Positions 51,278-60,107 of a DNA stretch of 64,000 nt are shown here, in pieces. The notes beneath the pieces are model-generated. The model made no database searches. It saw only the letters and a program-made list of their open reading frames with translations, and was not told the origin of the DNA. This DNA comes from Bacteroidia bacterium. Lineage in GTDB: Bacteria; Bacteroidota; Bacteroidia; Flavobacteriales; Flavobacteriaceae. The position numbers were made by a program, and so were the translations under genes. The DNA is taken from contig JAUIBP010000004.1 of assembly GCA_030427735.1 (NCBI GenBank), forward strand, positions 310,001 to 374,000, in the 5' to 3' direction. Position 1 is the first letter of the stretch. The number at the start of each line of letters is the position of its first letter.

Positions 51278-52582
51278 ATGACCAAAAATTTAGTTGAAGA
51301 ATTAACGTGGAGAGGCTTGGTTCACGATATAATGCCAGGAACAGAAGAACAGTTAAATAAAGAAATGACGACGGTTTATATTGGGTTCGATCCTACTTCA
51401 GATTCTTTGCATATTGGAAGTTTAGTGCCTATTATTTTGTTGGTTCATTTAGAAAAATCTGGGCATAAACCTATTGCTTTGGTTGGAGGTGCAACGGGTA
51501 TGATTGGTGATCCTTCAGGGAAAAGCGATGAGCGTAATTTGTTAGACGAAGCTACTTTAGCTAAGAATGTAGCAGGAATTAGAGGGGTGTTATCGCGATT
51601 TTTAGATTTCGATTCTGCCGAAAAGAATGCTCCAGTTTTAGTAAATAACTACGATTGGATGAAAACCTTCTCGTTTATAGAATTTGCGCGCGATGTCGGT
51701 AAACGTATTACCGTTAATTACATGATGGCTAAAGATTCTGTAAAAAAGCGTTTGTCTGGGGATTCTGGTGTAGGTATGTCGTTTACAGAGTTTACTTATC
51801 AGTTAATTCAGGGGTACGATTTTTACCATCTTCATAAAAATCACAATTGCTTATTACAAATGGGCGGAAGCGACCAGTGGGGCAATATAACCACCGGAAC
51901 CGAATTGGTACGCCGTATGAATGTTGGAGAGGAGGCTAAAGCGTTTGCAATGACCTGTCCGTTAATTACAAAGGCCGATGGATCTAAATTCGGAAAAAGT
52001 GAAGGTGGTAATGTTTGGTTAGATGCCGATAAAACATCAGTTTATAAATTCTATCAGTTTTGGTTGAATGCTACCGACGAAGATGCCGAAAAATATATTA
52101 AAATATTCACGTTTTTAGATAAAGCTTCAATAGACGCTTTAATTTTAGAACACCAGGAAGCGCCGCATTTAAGATTGCTTCAAAAGAAATTGGCTGAAGA
52201 AGTAACAAGTTTTGTGCATTCTAAAGCCGATTTCGAAAATGCCGAAAAGGCTTCAAACATATTGTTTTCAAAATCCTTTAAAAATGATATTAAAGCTTTA
52301 GACGAAAAAACATTTTTAGATGTGTTTGAAGGTGTGCCAATGGCAGAATTACCAGCATCCGAATTACATGAAGGTGTAGATATGATTGCTGCTCTAGCGG
52401 CAAAAACCAACTTTTTAGGTTCTAATAGCGAAGCGCGTCGTGCGTTAAAAGAAAATGCTGTTGCCGTAAATAAAGAAAAAGTTGCAGAAGATTATAAATT
52501 AACAACAGACGATTTAATAAACAACGCTTATGTAATAATTAATAAAGGTAAGCGCAATACGTACATTATAAAGTTTGTGTAA
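51278..52582 (+). CDS. tyrS: Tyrosyl-tRNA synthetase
   Basis: 434 aa class I synthetase. HIGH-type motif HIGSLVP, KMSKS-type motif [12 protein letters not shown], tyrosine-site blocks [18 protein letters not shown] and [22 protein letters not shown]. The C-terminal S4-like RNA-binding domain is [20 protein letters not shown] and what follows. The gene has its own -7 box and ends before a strong GC hairpin. Confidence 0.98.
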   Translation: MTKNLVEELTWRGLVHDIMPGTEEQLNKEMTTVYIGFDPTSDSLHIGSLVPIILLVHLEKSGHKPIALVGGATGMIGDPSGKSDERNLLDEATLAKNVAGIRGVLSRFLDFDSAEKNAPVLVNNYDWMKTFSFIEFARDVGKRITVNYMMAKDSVKKRLSGDSGVGMSFTEFTYQLIQGYDFYHLHKNHNCLLQMGGSDQWGNITTGTELVRRMNVGEEAKAFAMTCPLITKADGSKFGKSEGGNVWLDADKTSVYKFYQFWLNATDEDAEKYIKIFTFLDKASIDALILEHQEAPHLRLLQKKLAEEVTSFVHSKADFENAEKASNILFSKSFKNDIKALDEKTFLDVFEGVPMAELPASELHEGVDMIAALAAKTNFLGSNSEARRALKENAVAVNKEKVAEDYKLTTDDLINNAYVIINKGKRNTYIIKFV

Positions 52583-52589
52583 TAATAAT

Positions 52590-52620
52590 GAAGCCGGGTT
52601 TATAAAAACAACCCGGCTTC
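52590..52620. terminator. GC-rich hairpin after tyrS
   Basis: GAAGCCGGGTT (52590-52600) pairs perfectly with AACCCGGCTTC (52610-52620). No T run follows on either strand, so it is a strong hairpin of terminator position but atypical shape. The rest of the gap to 52762 shows nothing recognisable. Confidence 0.6.
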
Positions 52621-52762
52621 AAAAAAACCAACTAACCATTAAAAACTAACCTTTCTTTGATGAAATATCAAAGATTGGAAGTATGTATGTAGTCGGTATT
52701 TAAGCTGTTAGATTTCAGGTTGTTTTGTCAATATTTTGTTAAATTTTATGGTTTGCTGCGTT

Positions 52763-53743
52763 TTAAAGTACCATAAGATTACAACCTCGAATATCGGAAT
52801 TATCAAAGCGTCCAATAACTTCAAACGTATTGTTATTGTAGCACTTCCCTAAGTCTTGAGTGGCAATAAACGCGCAAGAATTTACATTGGCCAAATCTAT
52901 GACATTAATGCCGCCTGAAGCATTGTCATCTAAAATAGTTAAGGCGTCTTCGGGATCTCTTGTTAAAATTTTCATCCATGGTGGGCAATTAAAAATACCA
53001 TTGCCTTTGGAATAGCCCTGACTTAATAATTCGGTCATGCCATATTCGCTATGTATGTGTTGTACGCCAAAGCCCTGTTTAAGAATTTGGTGCAATTCGG
53101 TTCGTATTAATTCTTTTCTGCGACCTTTCATGCCTCCGGTTTCCATAACAATCGTGTTTTTAAGATTAAATTGTTGCTGCTCTACCAAGTCTAATAAAGC
53201 AAACGACACGCCTATTAAAAGCACAGGTTGACCTTTGGCATCGAGGCGTTTTAGGGTTTCGGATAACTCTGATAAATTGTTTAAATAAAATCCGCTTTCC
53301 GGATGTTTGGACTGGTTAATTAAATCGTTAACCATATAAATTAAAGACGAGCCATTGCGTTCTAGATACGCGGGTAATAACGCTAAAATAACATAATCTT
53401 CTACATTGCCATAGTATAACTGAAATGCCTTTCTGAAACTGGTTTCGTAAATAGAGAGTTGTGTTACGTGGTGTTTGCTGGTTAGGTTTCCAGTTGTACC
53501 ACTACTAGAAAAAGTTTCTTGTATTGGTGCGTTAGAGCTTAAAATATCTCTGGTTTTAAAAAAGTCTATTGGTAAAAAGGGTATGTCTCTGTACGACGAA
53601 ATGTCGCTTGGGTGAACATACAGTAAATCGCAAAACGAGCGATACACTTTATTGTTTTGAAATTGAAATTTAAATACGTTTAAAGCCTGGGTGTTAAATT
53701 CGTCTTCAGTTTTAATATTAAAAATGGCTTCGGTATTAATCAT
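52763..53743 (-). CDS. LuxE/PaaK-like acyl-adenylating protein
   Basis: 326 aa. QETFSSSGTTGNLTSKHHVT is the Ser/Thr/Gly-rich ATP-binding motif of the acyl-adenylate family, and LLPAYLERNGSSLIYMVNDL, HSEYGMTELLSQGYS and the late CFIATQDLG-like block match LuxE-type acyl-protein synthetases. It is shorter than full acyl-CoA synthetases. No LuxC/LuxD or carrier-protein gene is next to it. It may activate a fatty or aryl acid; substrate unknown. Confidence 0.83.
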   Translation of the reverse strand: MINTEAIFNIKTEDEFNTQALNVFKFQFQNNKVYRSFCDLLYVHPSDISSYRDIPFLPIDFFKTRDILSSNAPIQETFSSSGTTGNLTSKHHVTQLSIYETSFRKAFQLYYGNVEDYVILALLPAYLERNGSSLIYMVNDLINQSKHPESGFYLNNLSELSETLKRLDAKGQPVLLIGVSFALLDLVEQQQFNLKNTIVMETGGMKGRRKELIRTELHQILKQGFGVQHIHSEYGMTELLSQGYSKGNGIFNCPPWMKILTRDPEDALTILDDNASGGINVIDLANVNSCAFIATQDLGKCYNNNTFEVIGRFDNSDIRGCNLMVL

Positions 53744-53781
53744 AATTTCATTTAAAATGTGATAACAAAAATAACTAAAAT

Positions 53782-53810
53782 AAAAAAAGCGTTACCAATG
53801 AGTAACGCTT
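53782..53810 (-). terminator. Terminator after the lamin-tail T9SS protein gene
   Basis: On the minus strand AAGCGTTAC (53810-53802) pairs with GTAACGCTT (53796-53788) followed by a T run (53787-53782). Confidence 0.85.
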
Positions 53811-53831
53811 AAAATTCGTAAAGGCTAAAAC

Positions 53832-54692
53832 TTAGTTTTTAATAAGTTTTTTGGTTACACTAGTGCCGTTTTGCGATATTTTTATAAGGTATAATCCGTT
53901 TTTTAATCCAGATAAATTTACCGTATTGTTTTGTAATGTTTCATTTAATACATTTTTGCCTAAAACATCAAAAAGACTAACTGTTATAAGTCCTGTTTTA
54001 GTACTGTTAATGCTAACTGTATTTTGGTTTGTTGGATTTGGAAATAAACGAAACTGCGATATTTGTTTGCTGGCGATAGATAAAGTTGGATTGTAGTCGC
54101 CAATACCAGACATAATAGTTTCGAAAGCTGTGCCTTCTTGGCAAGTGCCTTGTCCGTCTAAAGCTTTAGGTGTGCCAAAAGTCCAATTGTCTGCGTTAAA
54201 AGTACCTGCATTAGCTTTGGTGCCATTGTCGCGTTTGGCGTAAGAGTCGGTATATTCCCAAGGCGTATCGGTGCCATCTTTATCGGTTTCACCATATTGG
54301 TCAATAACTGTAGATGTTGCTGTTTCGATAAGTCTTACACGATCGTCTCCGTTATTGTCTACCGCCGAGCTGTTAGAAATAATATGTGTTGTTGCCGAAG
54401 GGAATTCAGTATTAAAAATACTTAAATCGTCTTCTTTTACAATGTAAACAAAAGCGTCGGTTACAGTGCCTAATGCAGATAGGTCTTGTGCATTAGACCA
54501 CTCGGTGTTGCTGTTAGATTGTTTTTCCAGGCTGTATTTAGTGAAATCTACAGCGCCTTCAGCATAAATTTCTACAAATTTTGGGCTGCCGCCCGTACAG
54601 TCGCCATCTACAATAGCAGTAATGATTGGGCCTTGCGCCCAACAGTACGCAGATGTGATGATGCTTAAAGCAGAAAAGTAAAGTTTTTTCAT
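53832..54692 (-). CDS. Secreted lamin-tail protein with T9SS sorting domain
   Basis: 286 aa. Signal peptide ending near AYCWAQ (residue 20). Residues about 22-190 look like a lamin-tail (LTD) beta domain: CTGGSPKFVEIYAEGAVDFT, LEKQSNSNTEWSN, and a late TDSYAKRDNGTKANAGTF. The last ~75 residues are a type A T9SS sorting domain (FRLFPNPTNQNTVSINS, SLFDVLGKNVL, LSGLKNGLYLIKIS, KKLIKN). Export across the outer membrane and attachment to the surface are expected. Function of the cargo domain is unknown. Confidence 0.88.
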   Translation of the reverse strand: MKKLYFSALSIITSAYCWAQGPIITAIVDGDCTGGSPKFVEIYAEGAVDFTKYSLEKQSNSNTEWSNAQDLSALGTVTDAFVYIVKEDDLSIFNTEFPSATTHIISNSSAVDNNGDDRVRLIETATSTVIDQYGETDKDGTDTPWEYTDSYAKRDNGTKANAGTFNADNWTFGTPKALDGQGTCQEGTAFETIMSGIGDYNPTLSIASKQISQFRLFPNPTNQNTVSINSTKTGLITVSLFDVLGKNVLNETLQNNTVNLSGLKNGLYLIKISQNGTSVTKKLIKN

Positions 54693-54795
54693 ATTTGTTT
54701 TTATTTAAAGATTAATAAAAACAAATATACTTAATGCAATATCTTAGGGGAAATCGCGTTGTTATATTTCATAATAACTTAACGAACGCAGGAAC

Positions 54796-55128
54796 TTAGC
54801 GCACAACAAGTTTTCGGGTGTACGATTTGTTGTTTTCTTTAATTTTAATAATGTAAATACCAGCTGTTATTTTAGAAATATTTAGTTCTTTTCCAAAAAG
54901 GGTGGCGCTGTAAATAGATTTACCTAAAACATTAAAAATCTCAATTTCTTTTGTTAAATTGTCTTTGGTAATAATGAATAACTTGCCGTTGCTCACTGGG
55001 TTAGGGTAAATAGAAATCTCTTCGCTATTTTGGATTGAAGTTTTATCTGCACTCTGGGCTAGAGCGGAAAACGACAAAGCAAAAAACAAAAAGCAACCAA
55101 TAAACGTAACGAGGTAGTTTTTTTTCAT
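54796..55128 (-). CDS. Small secreted protein made almost only of a T9SS sorting domain
   Basis: 110 aa from ATG 55128 (MKKNYLVTFIGCFLFFALSF); another ATG at 55134 adds two residues. After signal peptide cleavage (ALAQ) only about 15 residues precede a complete type A sorting domain: ISIYPNPVSNGKLFII, IEIFNVLGKSIYSATL, ISKITAGIYIIKIKENN, TRKLVVR. There is no cargo domain. It sits next to the lamin-tail T9SS protein on the same strand. It may be a remnant, a decoy, or a small surface protein. Confidence 0.8.
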   Translation of the reverse strand: MKKNYLVTFIGCFLFFALSFSALAQSADKTSIQNSEEISIYPNPVSNGKLFIITKDNLTKEIEIFNVLGKSIYSATLFGKELNISKITAGIYIIKIKENNKSYTRKLVVR

Positions 55129-55290
55129 ATGCAATTTACGAATTAGGATAAAGATAATAATTTCCGTTCAAAATCTATTCCAAATTTTGATAAATAGGTG
55201 TTTTATTCGATTTAAATTACCATTGTGTAAGATTCAAGTTACGTTATTGTTATTAATAATTTCAGTTTTATAAAAGATTGTTATTAATTT

Positions 55291-55298
55291 TATCTTTG
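55291..55298 (+). promoter_or_regulatory. -7 promoter box of the two-component operon
   Basis: TATCTTTG matches TAnnTTTG, 32 bp before the response regulator ATG. No clean -33 TTG. Confidence 0.6.
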
Positions 55299-55330
55299 GC
55301 GTTGGAATTAAAAATTCTTAATATTTTAAA

Positions 55331-56014
55331 ATGGGAAAAAAAGACATTAAAATTTTATTGGTTGATGACGAGCCAGATATTTTAGAAATTGTGGGTTACA
55401 ACCTTAGCTCTGAAGGTTACGAAGTAATTACAGCCGAAAATGGTATAGAAGCTGTGAAAAAAGCCAAGAAAGAGCTGCCGCAGCTTATTATCTTAGATGT
55501 GATGATGCCAGAAATGGATGGTATTGAAGCTTGCGAACAAATAAGAAATATTCCAGATTTAAACGATACCATTATTACTTTCTTAACCGCTAGAGGCGAA
55601 GATTATTCGCAAGTGGCAGGTTTTGATGCTGGTGCAGACGATTATATTACTAAGCCTATAAAACCAAAAGTACTGGTAAGTAAGGTTAAAGCGCTATTAA
55701 GACGTGTTAAAGAAGAAGAATCTAACGACTCAGTAGTTAATATTGGAGCTTTAACGATTAACCGAGACGAGTATAAGATTATTTTAAAAAATGAAGAAAT
55801 TATTCTACCGCGAAAAGAGTTTGAATTATTGTCTTTATTAGCTTCTAAGCCAGGAAAAGTGTTTAAACGCGAAGAAATTTTAGATAAAGTATGGGGTAAC
55901 GAAGTGGTTGTTGGTGGCCGTACAATAGATGTACATATTCGTAAACTTCGCGAAAAAATTGGAGACGATTGTTTTAAAACCGTAAAAGGAGTAGGGTATA
56001 AGTTTGTAGATTAA
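55331..56014 (+). CDS. OmpR/PhoB-family response regulator
   Basis: 227 aa. The receiver domain has the acidic pair in ILLVDDEPDILEI, the phospho-acceptor Asp in LIILDVMMPEMDG (near residue 56), Thr in FLTARGE and Lys in DYITKPIKPK. The C-terminal winged helix carries LPRKEFELLSLLASKPGKV and the GGRTIDVHIRKLREK recognition region, then VKGVGYKFVD. Its stop overlaps the start of the cognate kinase gene (TAATG), so they form a two-component pair; a PhoB/PhoR-like role is possible but the stimulus is unknown. Confidence 0.94.
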   Translation: MGKKDIKILLVDDEPDILEIVGYNLSSEGYEVITAENGIEAVKKAKKELPQLIILDVMMPEMDGIEACEQIRNIPDLNDTIITFLTARGEDYSQVAGFDAGADDYITKPIKPKVLVSKVKALLRRVKEEESNDSVVNIGALTINRDEYKIILKNEEIILPRKEFELLSLLASKPGKVFKREEILDKVWGNEVVVGGRTIDVHIRKLREKIGDDCFKTVKGVGYKFVD

Positions 56015-57057
56015 TGCCGAATCAGATAAAAAAAACATACAAGTTTGCGATTAAAACATCGCTATACATTACGTGTATTTTAACGCTCTTAATGAGTGTT
56101 TTTTTATACGCTTTCTTTTCCTTAAAAATCATACCGATTTTATGCTTTATTTTAGTGTGCTATGTGGTGTGTTTTGGAATTATCCAATATCGTGTAGAGC
56201 GTTTTATTTACAGACGAGTAAAGAAAATATACGACGATTTAACGTTGTTGGAGTCTACTAGCCTGCGTAAAAAACAAATTACCACCGATATGGCTACTCT
56301 TACCCAAGAGATCGATAAGTATGCGCGAGGAAAAAAGATTGAAATCGAATCGTTAAAGGTTCGTGAAGAGTACCGAAAGGAATTTTTGGGTAACGTATCT
56401 CACGAACTTAAAACCCCGTTATTTACAGTTCAAGGGTACATTTTAACCCTTTTGGATGGTGCTATCAACGACAAAAATATTCGCGAAAAATATCTGGATC
56501 GTGCGAGCAAAGGGGTAGAGCGCCTTATTTACATAGTAAACGATTTGGATATGATTACCAAATTGGAAGTTGGCGATTTAAGTTTAAAAATAGAAGCGTT
56601 CGATATTGTGGAACTAATCTCTAATGTTTTTGAAATGTTCGAGATGAAAGCCGCTAAAAAACGCATCACCCTAACATTCGATCGCGCCTATAATGAGCCT
56701 ATTATGGTGAAAGCCGATAAGGAACGTATACAGCAAGTGCTTAATAATTTGGTGGTAAATTCCATAAAATATGGACATGATAAAGGGACTACCGAGGTAA
56801 GCATAGAAAACTTAATTAAAAACAAAGTCATTGTTCGTGTAACCGATAATGGCGAAGGTATAACACAAAATAATATTCCTAGATTGTTCGAACGTTTTTA
56901 CCGCGTAGATAAAAGTGGATCGCGTAAAGAAGGTGGCTCTGGCTTAGGCTTGTCTATCGTAAAACATATTATAGAAGCCCACGACGAAAAAATTTATGTG
57001 GAAAGCGATTTTGGTGTAGGTAGCGAATTCTCCTTTACTTTAGAAAAGGTGAAATAA
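56014..57057 (+). CDS. Sensor histidine kinase paired with the response regulator
   Basis: 347 aa. Two N-terminal helices (ITCILTLLMSVFLYAFFSL, IIPILCFILVCYVVCFGIIQY) with almost no loop between them, so sensing must be intramembrane or cytoplasmic. A HAMP-like linker leads to HisKA with FLGNVSHELKTPLFTVQGYI, then HATPase motifs NNLVVNSIKYG (N), VTDNGEGI (G1), FERFYRVDKSGS (F) and GSGLGLSIVKHI (G2). Overall PhoR-like. Its 3' end overlaps the convergent glycosyltransferase gene by 18 bp. Confidence 0.94.
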   Translation: MPNQIKKTYKFAIKTSLYITCILTLLMSVFLYAFFSLKIIPILCFILVCYVVCFGIIQYRVERFIYRRVKKIYDDLTLLESTSLRKKQITTDMATLTQEIDKYARGKKIEIESLKVREEYRKEFLGNVSHELKTPLFTVQGYILTLLDGAINDKNIREKYLDRASKGVERLIYIVNDLDMITKLEVGDLSLKIEAFDIVELISNVFEMFEMKAAKKRITLTFDRAYNEPIMVKADKERIQQVLNNLVVNSIKYGHDKGTTEVSIENLIKNKVIVRVTDNGEGITQNNIPRLFERFYRVDKSGSRKEGGSGLGLSIVKHIIEAHDEKIYVESDFGVGSEFSFTLEKVK

Positions 57058-58086
57058 CGGACTTAAATCTGTGGTGTTTTTAAAATTGCTAAGACCTTTA
57101 TAAGCGGCTACATTTTCTAATAAACCCAAGTTAAAATCATCTTGTTTACAATACGGTACCAGTTTTAAATCGTGTAAACGTTTGGCGAGATATTCTTGTT
57201 CAAATTGTCCGGGTGTAGGAATAAAAAAGGCTTTTTTCTGTAATACTGATAAATCCATTACGGTGGTATATCCCGATCGCGACAGCACTAAATCGCTTGA
57301 GTTAATTGCGGTTTGTAGCTCTTTACCGGTCATAAAATTGTAAATTGTTAAATTATTGTGCTGTGTTACTTGTTGTTCAGCTTCAATAACACCTTTTACA
57401 AAAAGAATGGTTCTACTGTCGTTTTTAAAGGCCTGTAATAGTTTGTCTTCAAGTAGGGTGCGCTGAGGTTCTGGTCCAGATAATAAAACAAGAATATCGT
57501 ATTTTTTCTCTAATGATGAAGGTGAAAACCTGCTTAAGGCGCCCATGTATTTTGTGGGAATTTCCAAATCGGTTACATGGCCTAGTTTACCACTTAGGCT
57601 AGGTTCTTCTTTAAAATCGGGCACCCAACACTCGTTGAATTTTTTAATAATACGTTGATGCATTTTGGTGCTCAACCATGTGGTGGAGCCGCTTAATACT
57701 TGTAGTTGATGTGTAATAAAAACCGACGGAATTTTTTTGCTGTGCACACCCAACCTGTTGTCGGATATAATGCCGTCAATATGATAGTCGGTAATAATTT
57801 GTTTTGTAGCTTTTTTTTCGGCTTTAATGGCTTTTACCAGTTTAGGCGAGTCTTTAAGTAGTTTCAGTTTAAAGTGTTGTCCTTTTTTTGCATAAGTAAT
57901 GTTGTACCCAGGTAAAGCAATGCTTTCTAAGTCGGGAAATTCTTTATTTAATAAAGATAGGGCTACGCCATCGCTCGCGATAACGGGGGTGAATCCGTTA
58001 GTAATTAATTGGTTAATAATAGGAATACATCGTGTGGCGTGACCTAACCCCCAATTTAACGGGGCAACAAGAATGCGTTTACTCAT
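57040..58086 (-). CDS. GT28/MurG-like glycosyltransferase
   Basis: 348 aa. The N-terminal domain begins ILVAPLNWGLGHATRCIPII with a glycine loop like that of MurG and MGDG synthases. The C-terminal half has ILVLLSGPEPQRTLLEDKLL, IYNFMTGKELQTAINSSDL and the donor site RSGYTTVMDLSVLQKKAFF, ending with IPTPGQFEQEYLA. It probably moves a sugar from a nucleotide donor to an envelope acceptor; neither is known. Its last 18 bp overlap the end of the convergent kinase gene. Confidence 0.85.
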   Translation of the reverse strand: MSKRILVAPLNWGLGHATRCIPIINQLITNGFTPVIASDGVALSLLNKEFPDLESIALPGYNITYAKKGQHFKLKLLKDSPKLVKAIKAEKKATKQIITDYHIDGIISDNRLGVHSKKIPSVFITHQLQVLSGSTTWLSTKMHQRIIKKFNECWVPDFKEEPSLSGKLGHVTDLEIPTKYMGALSRFSPSSLEKKYDILVLLSGPEPQRTLLEDKLLQAFKNDSRTILFVKGVIEAEQQVTQHNNLTIYNFMTGKELQTAINSSDLVLSRSGYTTVMDLSVLQKKAFFIPTPGQFEQEYLAKRLHDLKLVPYCKQDDFNLGLLENVAAYKGLSNFKNTTDLSPLFHLF

Positions 58087-58221
58087 GAATAGTATATATT
58101 GAAAACTAAAGGTCTAAAAATTGTTCTACAAACACATCACCTAAACTTTATAAAAACACATTTAAATTATTAATTTTTAAAACAAAAGGAAAAATAATTG
58201 TAAAGTAGCGGTAGTCTGCCG

Positions 58222-58229
58222 TATTTTTG
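58222..58229 (+). promoter_or_regulatory. -7 promoter box of trmB
   Basis: TATTTTTG matches TAnnTTTG, with TTG at 58198-58200 (21-bp spacer). The predicted start site near 58235 rules out a TTG start at 58227, which lies inside the box. Confidence 0.7.
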
Positions 58230-58259
58230 CAACTATTTTATAAGGATAAATTTACAATT

Positions 58260-58934
58260 GTGGGAAGCAAAAATAAACTTAAGCGATTTAGAGAAAACGA
58301 AACTTTTAATAATGTTGTTCAGCCAAGTCGAGAAGAGCTTGTAAATGGCGATTTTGATTTAAAAGGAAAATGGAATAGTACGTTTTTTAAAAATGATAAC
58401 CCTTTAGTTTTGGAGCTAGGTTGTGGTAAAGGAGAATATACTGTAGGTTTAGCCAAAAAATTTCCCAATAAAAATTTTATAGGTATCGATATTAAAGGCG
58501 CTCGATTTTGGCGTGGTGCTAAAACAGCGGTCGAAGAAAATATTGGTAATGTTGGATTTTTACGCACACAAATAGAGCTTATCGAACATGCTTTTGCAGC
58601 TGAGGAAGTCGATGAAATTTGGATTACATTTCCAGATCCGCAAATAAAATACAAACGCACGAAGCATAGAATGACAAATAGTGCGTTCCTGAAAAAATAT
58701 AAATCTATTTTAAAGCCCGATGGTGTGGTTAACCTTAAAACAGACAGCGAGTTTATGCACGGGTATACATTAGGGTTGTTGCATGGCGAAGGCCACGAGG
58801 TACTTTACGCGAATAACGATGTGTACCACCAACATGGCAGTCCAGACGAGGTTACTTCCATACAAACATTTTACGAGTCGCAATATCTGCAAATAGGAAA
58901 AGCCATTACATTTATCCGTTTTAAAATTAAATAG
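58260..58934 (+). CDS. trmB: tRNA (guanine-N7)-methyltransferase
   Basis: 224 aa from a GTG at 58260, giving the standard start (M)GSKNKLKRFRENETF; the promoter position supports this over a TTG at 58227. Methylates G46 of tRNA using SAM. SAM-binding LVLELGCGKGEYTVGLAKKF, FIGIDIKGARFW, and the family signature EIWITFPDPQIKYKRTKHRM are present. A LysE-family gene follows 3 bp downstream. Confidence 0.94.
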   Translation: MGSKNKLKRFRENETFNNVVQPSREELVNGDFDLKGKWNSTFFKNDNPLVLELGCGKGEYTVGLAKKFPNKNFIGIDIKGARFWRGAKTAVEENIGNVGFLRTQIELIEHAFAAEEVDEIWITFPDPQIKYKRTKHRMTNSAFLKKYKSILKPDGVVNLKTDSEFMHGYTLGLLHGEGHEVLYANNDVYHQHGSPDEVTSIQTFYESQYLQIGKAITFIRFKIK

Positions 58935-58937
58935 GTT

Positions 58938-59573
58938 TTGAACATCACGTTGGTCTTTTGTATTGGGTTAATTATTGCCATGGTTGGGGTTATTCCTCCT
59001 GGCTTGTTAAATATGACGGCGGCAAAAATTAGCTTAAAAGAAGGACATGCCCGTGGTATAGTGTTTTCTATTGGCGCATGTTTAATTGTGCTATTGCAAA
59101 CTTTTGTTGCAGTTATTTTTGCGAGATACCTAACTAAGCACCCCGATATTGTAGATGTTTTACAACGTGTGGCATTGGTTATTTTTATCTTAATTTCTGT
59201 ATATTTCTTTTTTGTAGCTAAAGGCGATGGCGATGTAGGAAACAAAAATGCACCAGAGGTTAGAAGCAAAAAAAGTAGATTTTTTCAAGGCATGTTTATG
59301 TCGGCTTTAAATATGTTTCCGATTCCATTTCAGGCATATATGAGTGTGACTTTAGCTTCGTTTGGCTGGTTAACTTTCGAGCAGTCTAATATTATAGCCT
59401 ATGTTTTTGGTTCGGCAACAGGGTCGTTTGTGATGCTTTATGTGTATATGTTTTTTTTCGATAAAATAGAAAGTAAAACATTCACCTCGCAAAAAAATAT
59501 GAATCGTTTAATAGGGTCTATTACCGGTATAGTCGCTTTGGTAACTTTAATTCATGTAATTAAGGAATTGTAA
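58938..59573 (+). CDS. LysE-family transporter
   Basis: 211 aa with six predicted helices, of the LysE/RhtB export type. IIAMVGVIPPGLLNMTAAKI is the family N-terminal motif (PGP-like). The TTG at 58938 fits immediately after trmB and puts the first helix at the N-terminus; an ATG at 58980 would cut into that helix. Likely exports an amino acid or similar small molecule. The next gene starts by overlapping its stop by 1 bp. Confidence 0.85.
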   Translation: MNITLVFCIGLIIAMVGVIPPGLLNMTAAKISLKEGHARGIVFSIGACLIVLLQTFVAVIFARYLTKHPDIVDVLQRVALVIFILISVYFFFVAKGDGDVGNKNAPEVRSKKSRFFQGMFMSALNMFPIPFQAYMSVTLASFGWLTFEQSNIIAYVFGSATGSFVMLYVYMFFFDKIESKTFTSQKNMNRLIGSITGIVALVTLIHVIKEL

Positions 59574-59905
59574 TGAAACCAGAAACCTTAGATTTTTTTG
59601 ATAGAGTTTATGCGATTGTAAGGCAAGTACCCATTGGGCGCGTTACCAGTTATGGGGCTATTGCACGTTATTTAGGTGCAGTACGAAGCGCCAGAATTGT
59701 GGGTTATGCTATGAATGCAGCGCATAATCTAGAGGACGTGCCTGCACATCGGGTAGTGAACAGAAACGGAATGTTAACAGGTAAATTTCATTTTGAAGGA
59801 AGTAAGCTCATGCAGCAGTTATTGGAAAGTGAAGGCGTGCAGGTTGAAGCAGATCAGGTGCAGGATTTTAAACAGGTGTTTTGGGATCCTTCAGAAGAAC
59901 TCTAG
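59573..59905 (+). CDS. Alkyltransferase-like (ATL) protein, MGMT family without catalytic Cys
   Basis: 110 aa. The MGMT DNA-binding domain is clear (DRVYAIVRQVPIGRVTSYGA, RSARIVGYAMNAA), but the active site that is PCHRV in true O6-methylguanine methyltransferases reads PAHRVV (Ala58). ATL proteins bind O6-alkylguanine and hand it to nucleotide excision repair instead of removing the group. It overlaps the LysE gene by 1 bp. Confidence 0.9.
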   Translation: MKPETLDFFDRVYAIVRQVPIGRVTSYGAIARYLGAVRSARIVGYAMNAAHNLEDVPAHRVVNRNGMLTGKFHFEGSKLMQQLLESEGVQVEADQVQDFKQVFWDPSEEL

Positions 59906-60107
59906 TGTAGCGGCAGGTATAAATTTAGCTAATAGATGCTATCAATCATTTCAATATTAGTACTTCAATTTCTAAACAATTCACACTATATTTGCATATT
60001 AGAATTAATCTAAATAGTTTAAGACGAGGAGTTTGTGAAATCGATTAATTTTGAAAGGGTTATATCCTTAAAACAAACAAAAAACAAGCTCTGTAAATAG
60101 CAGTATA
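59906..60107 (+). promoter_or_regulatory. Regulatory region of the mrp-nfu-FNR-ferredoxin genes
   Basis: A 202-bp gap. The -7 box TATATTTG is at 59987-59994. Directly downstream, at 59999-60013, is a TTAGA-ATTAA-TCTAA inverted repeat covering the likely start site, well placed for a repressor. The remaining ~95-nt leader to the mrp ATG shows no riboswitch I recognise. Confidence 0.65.
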
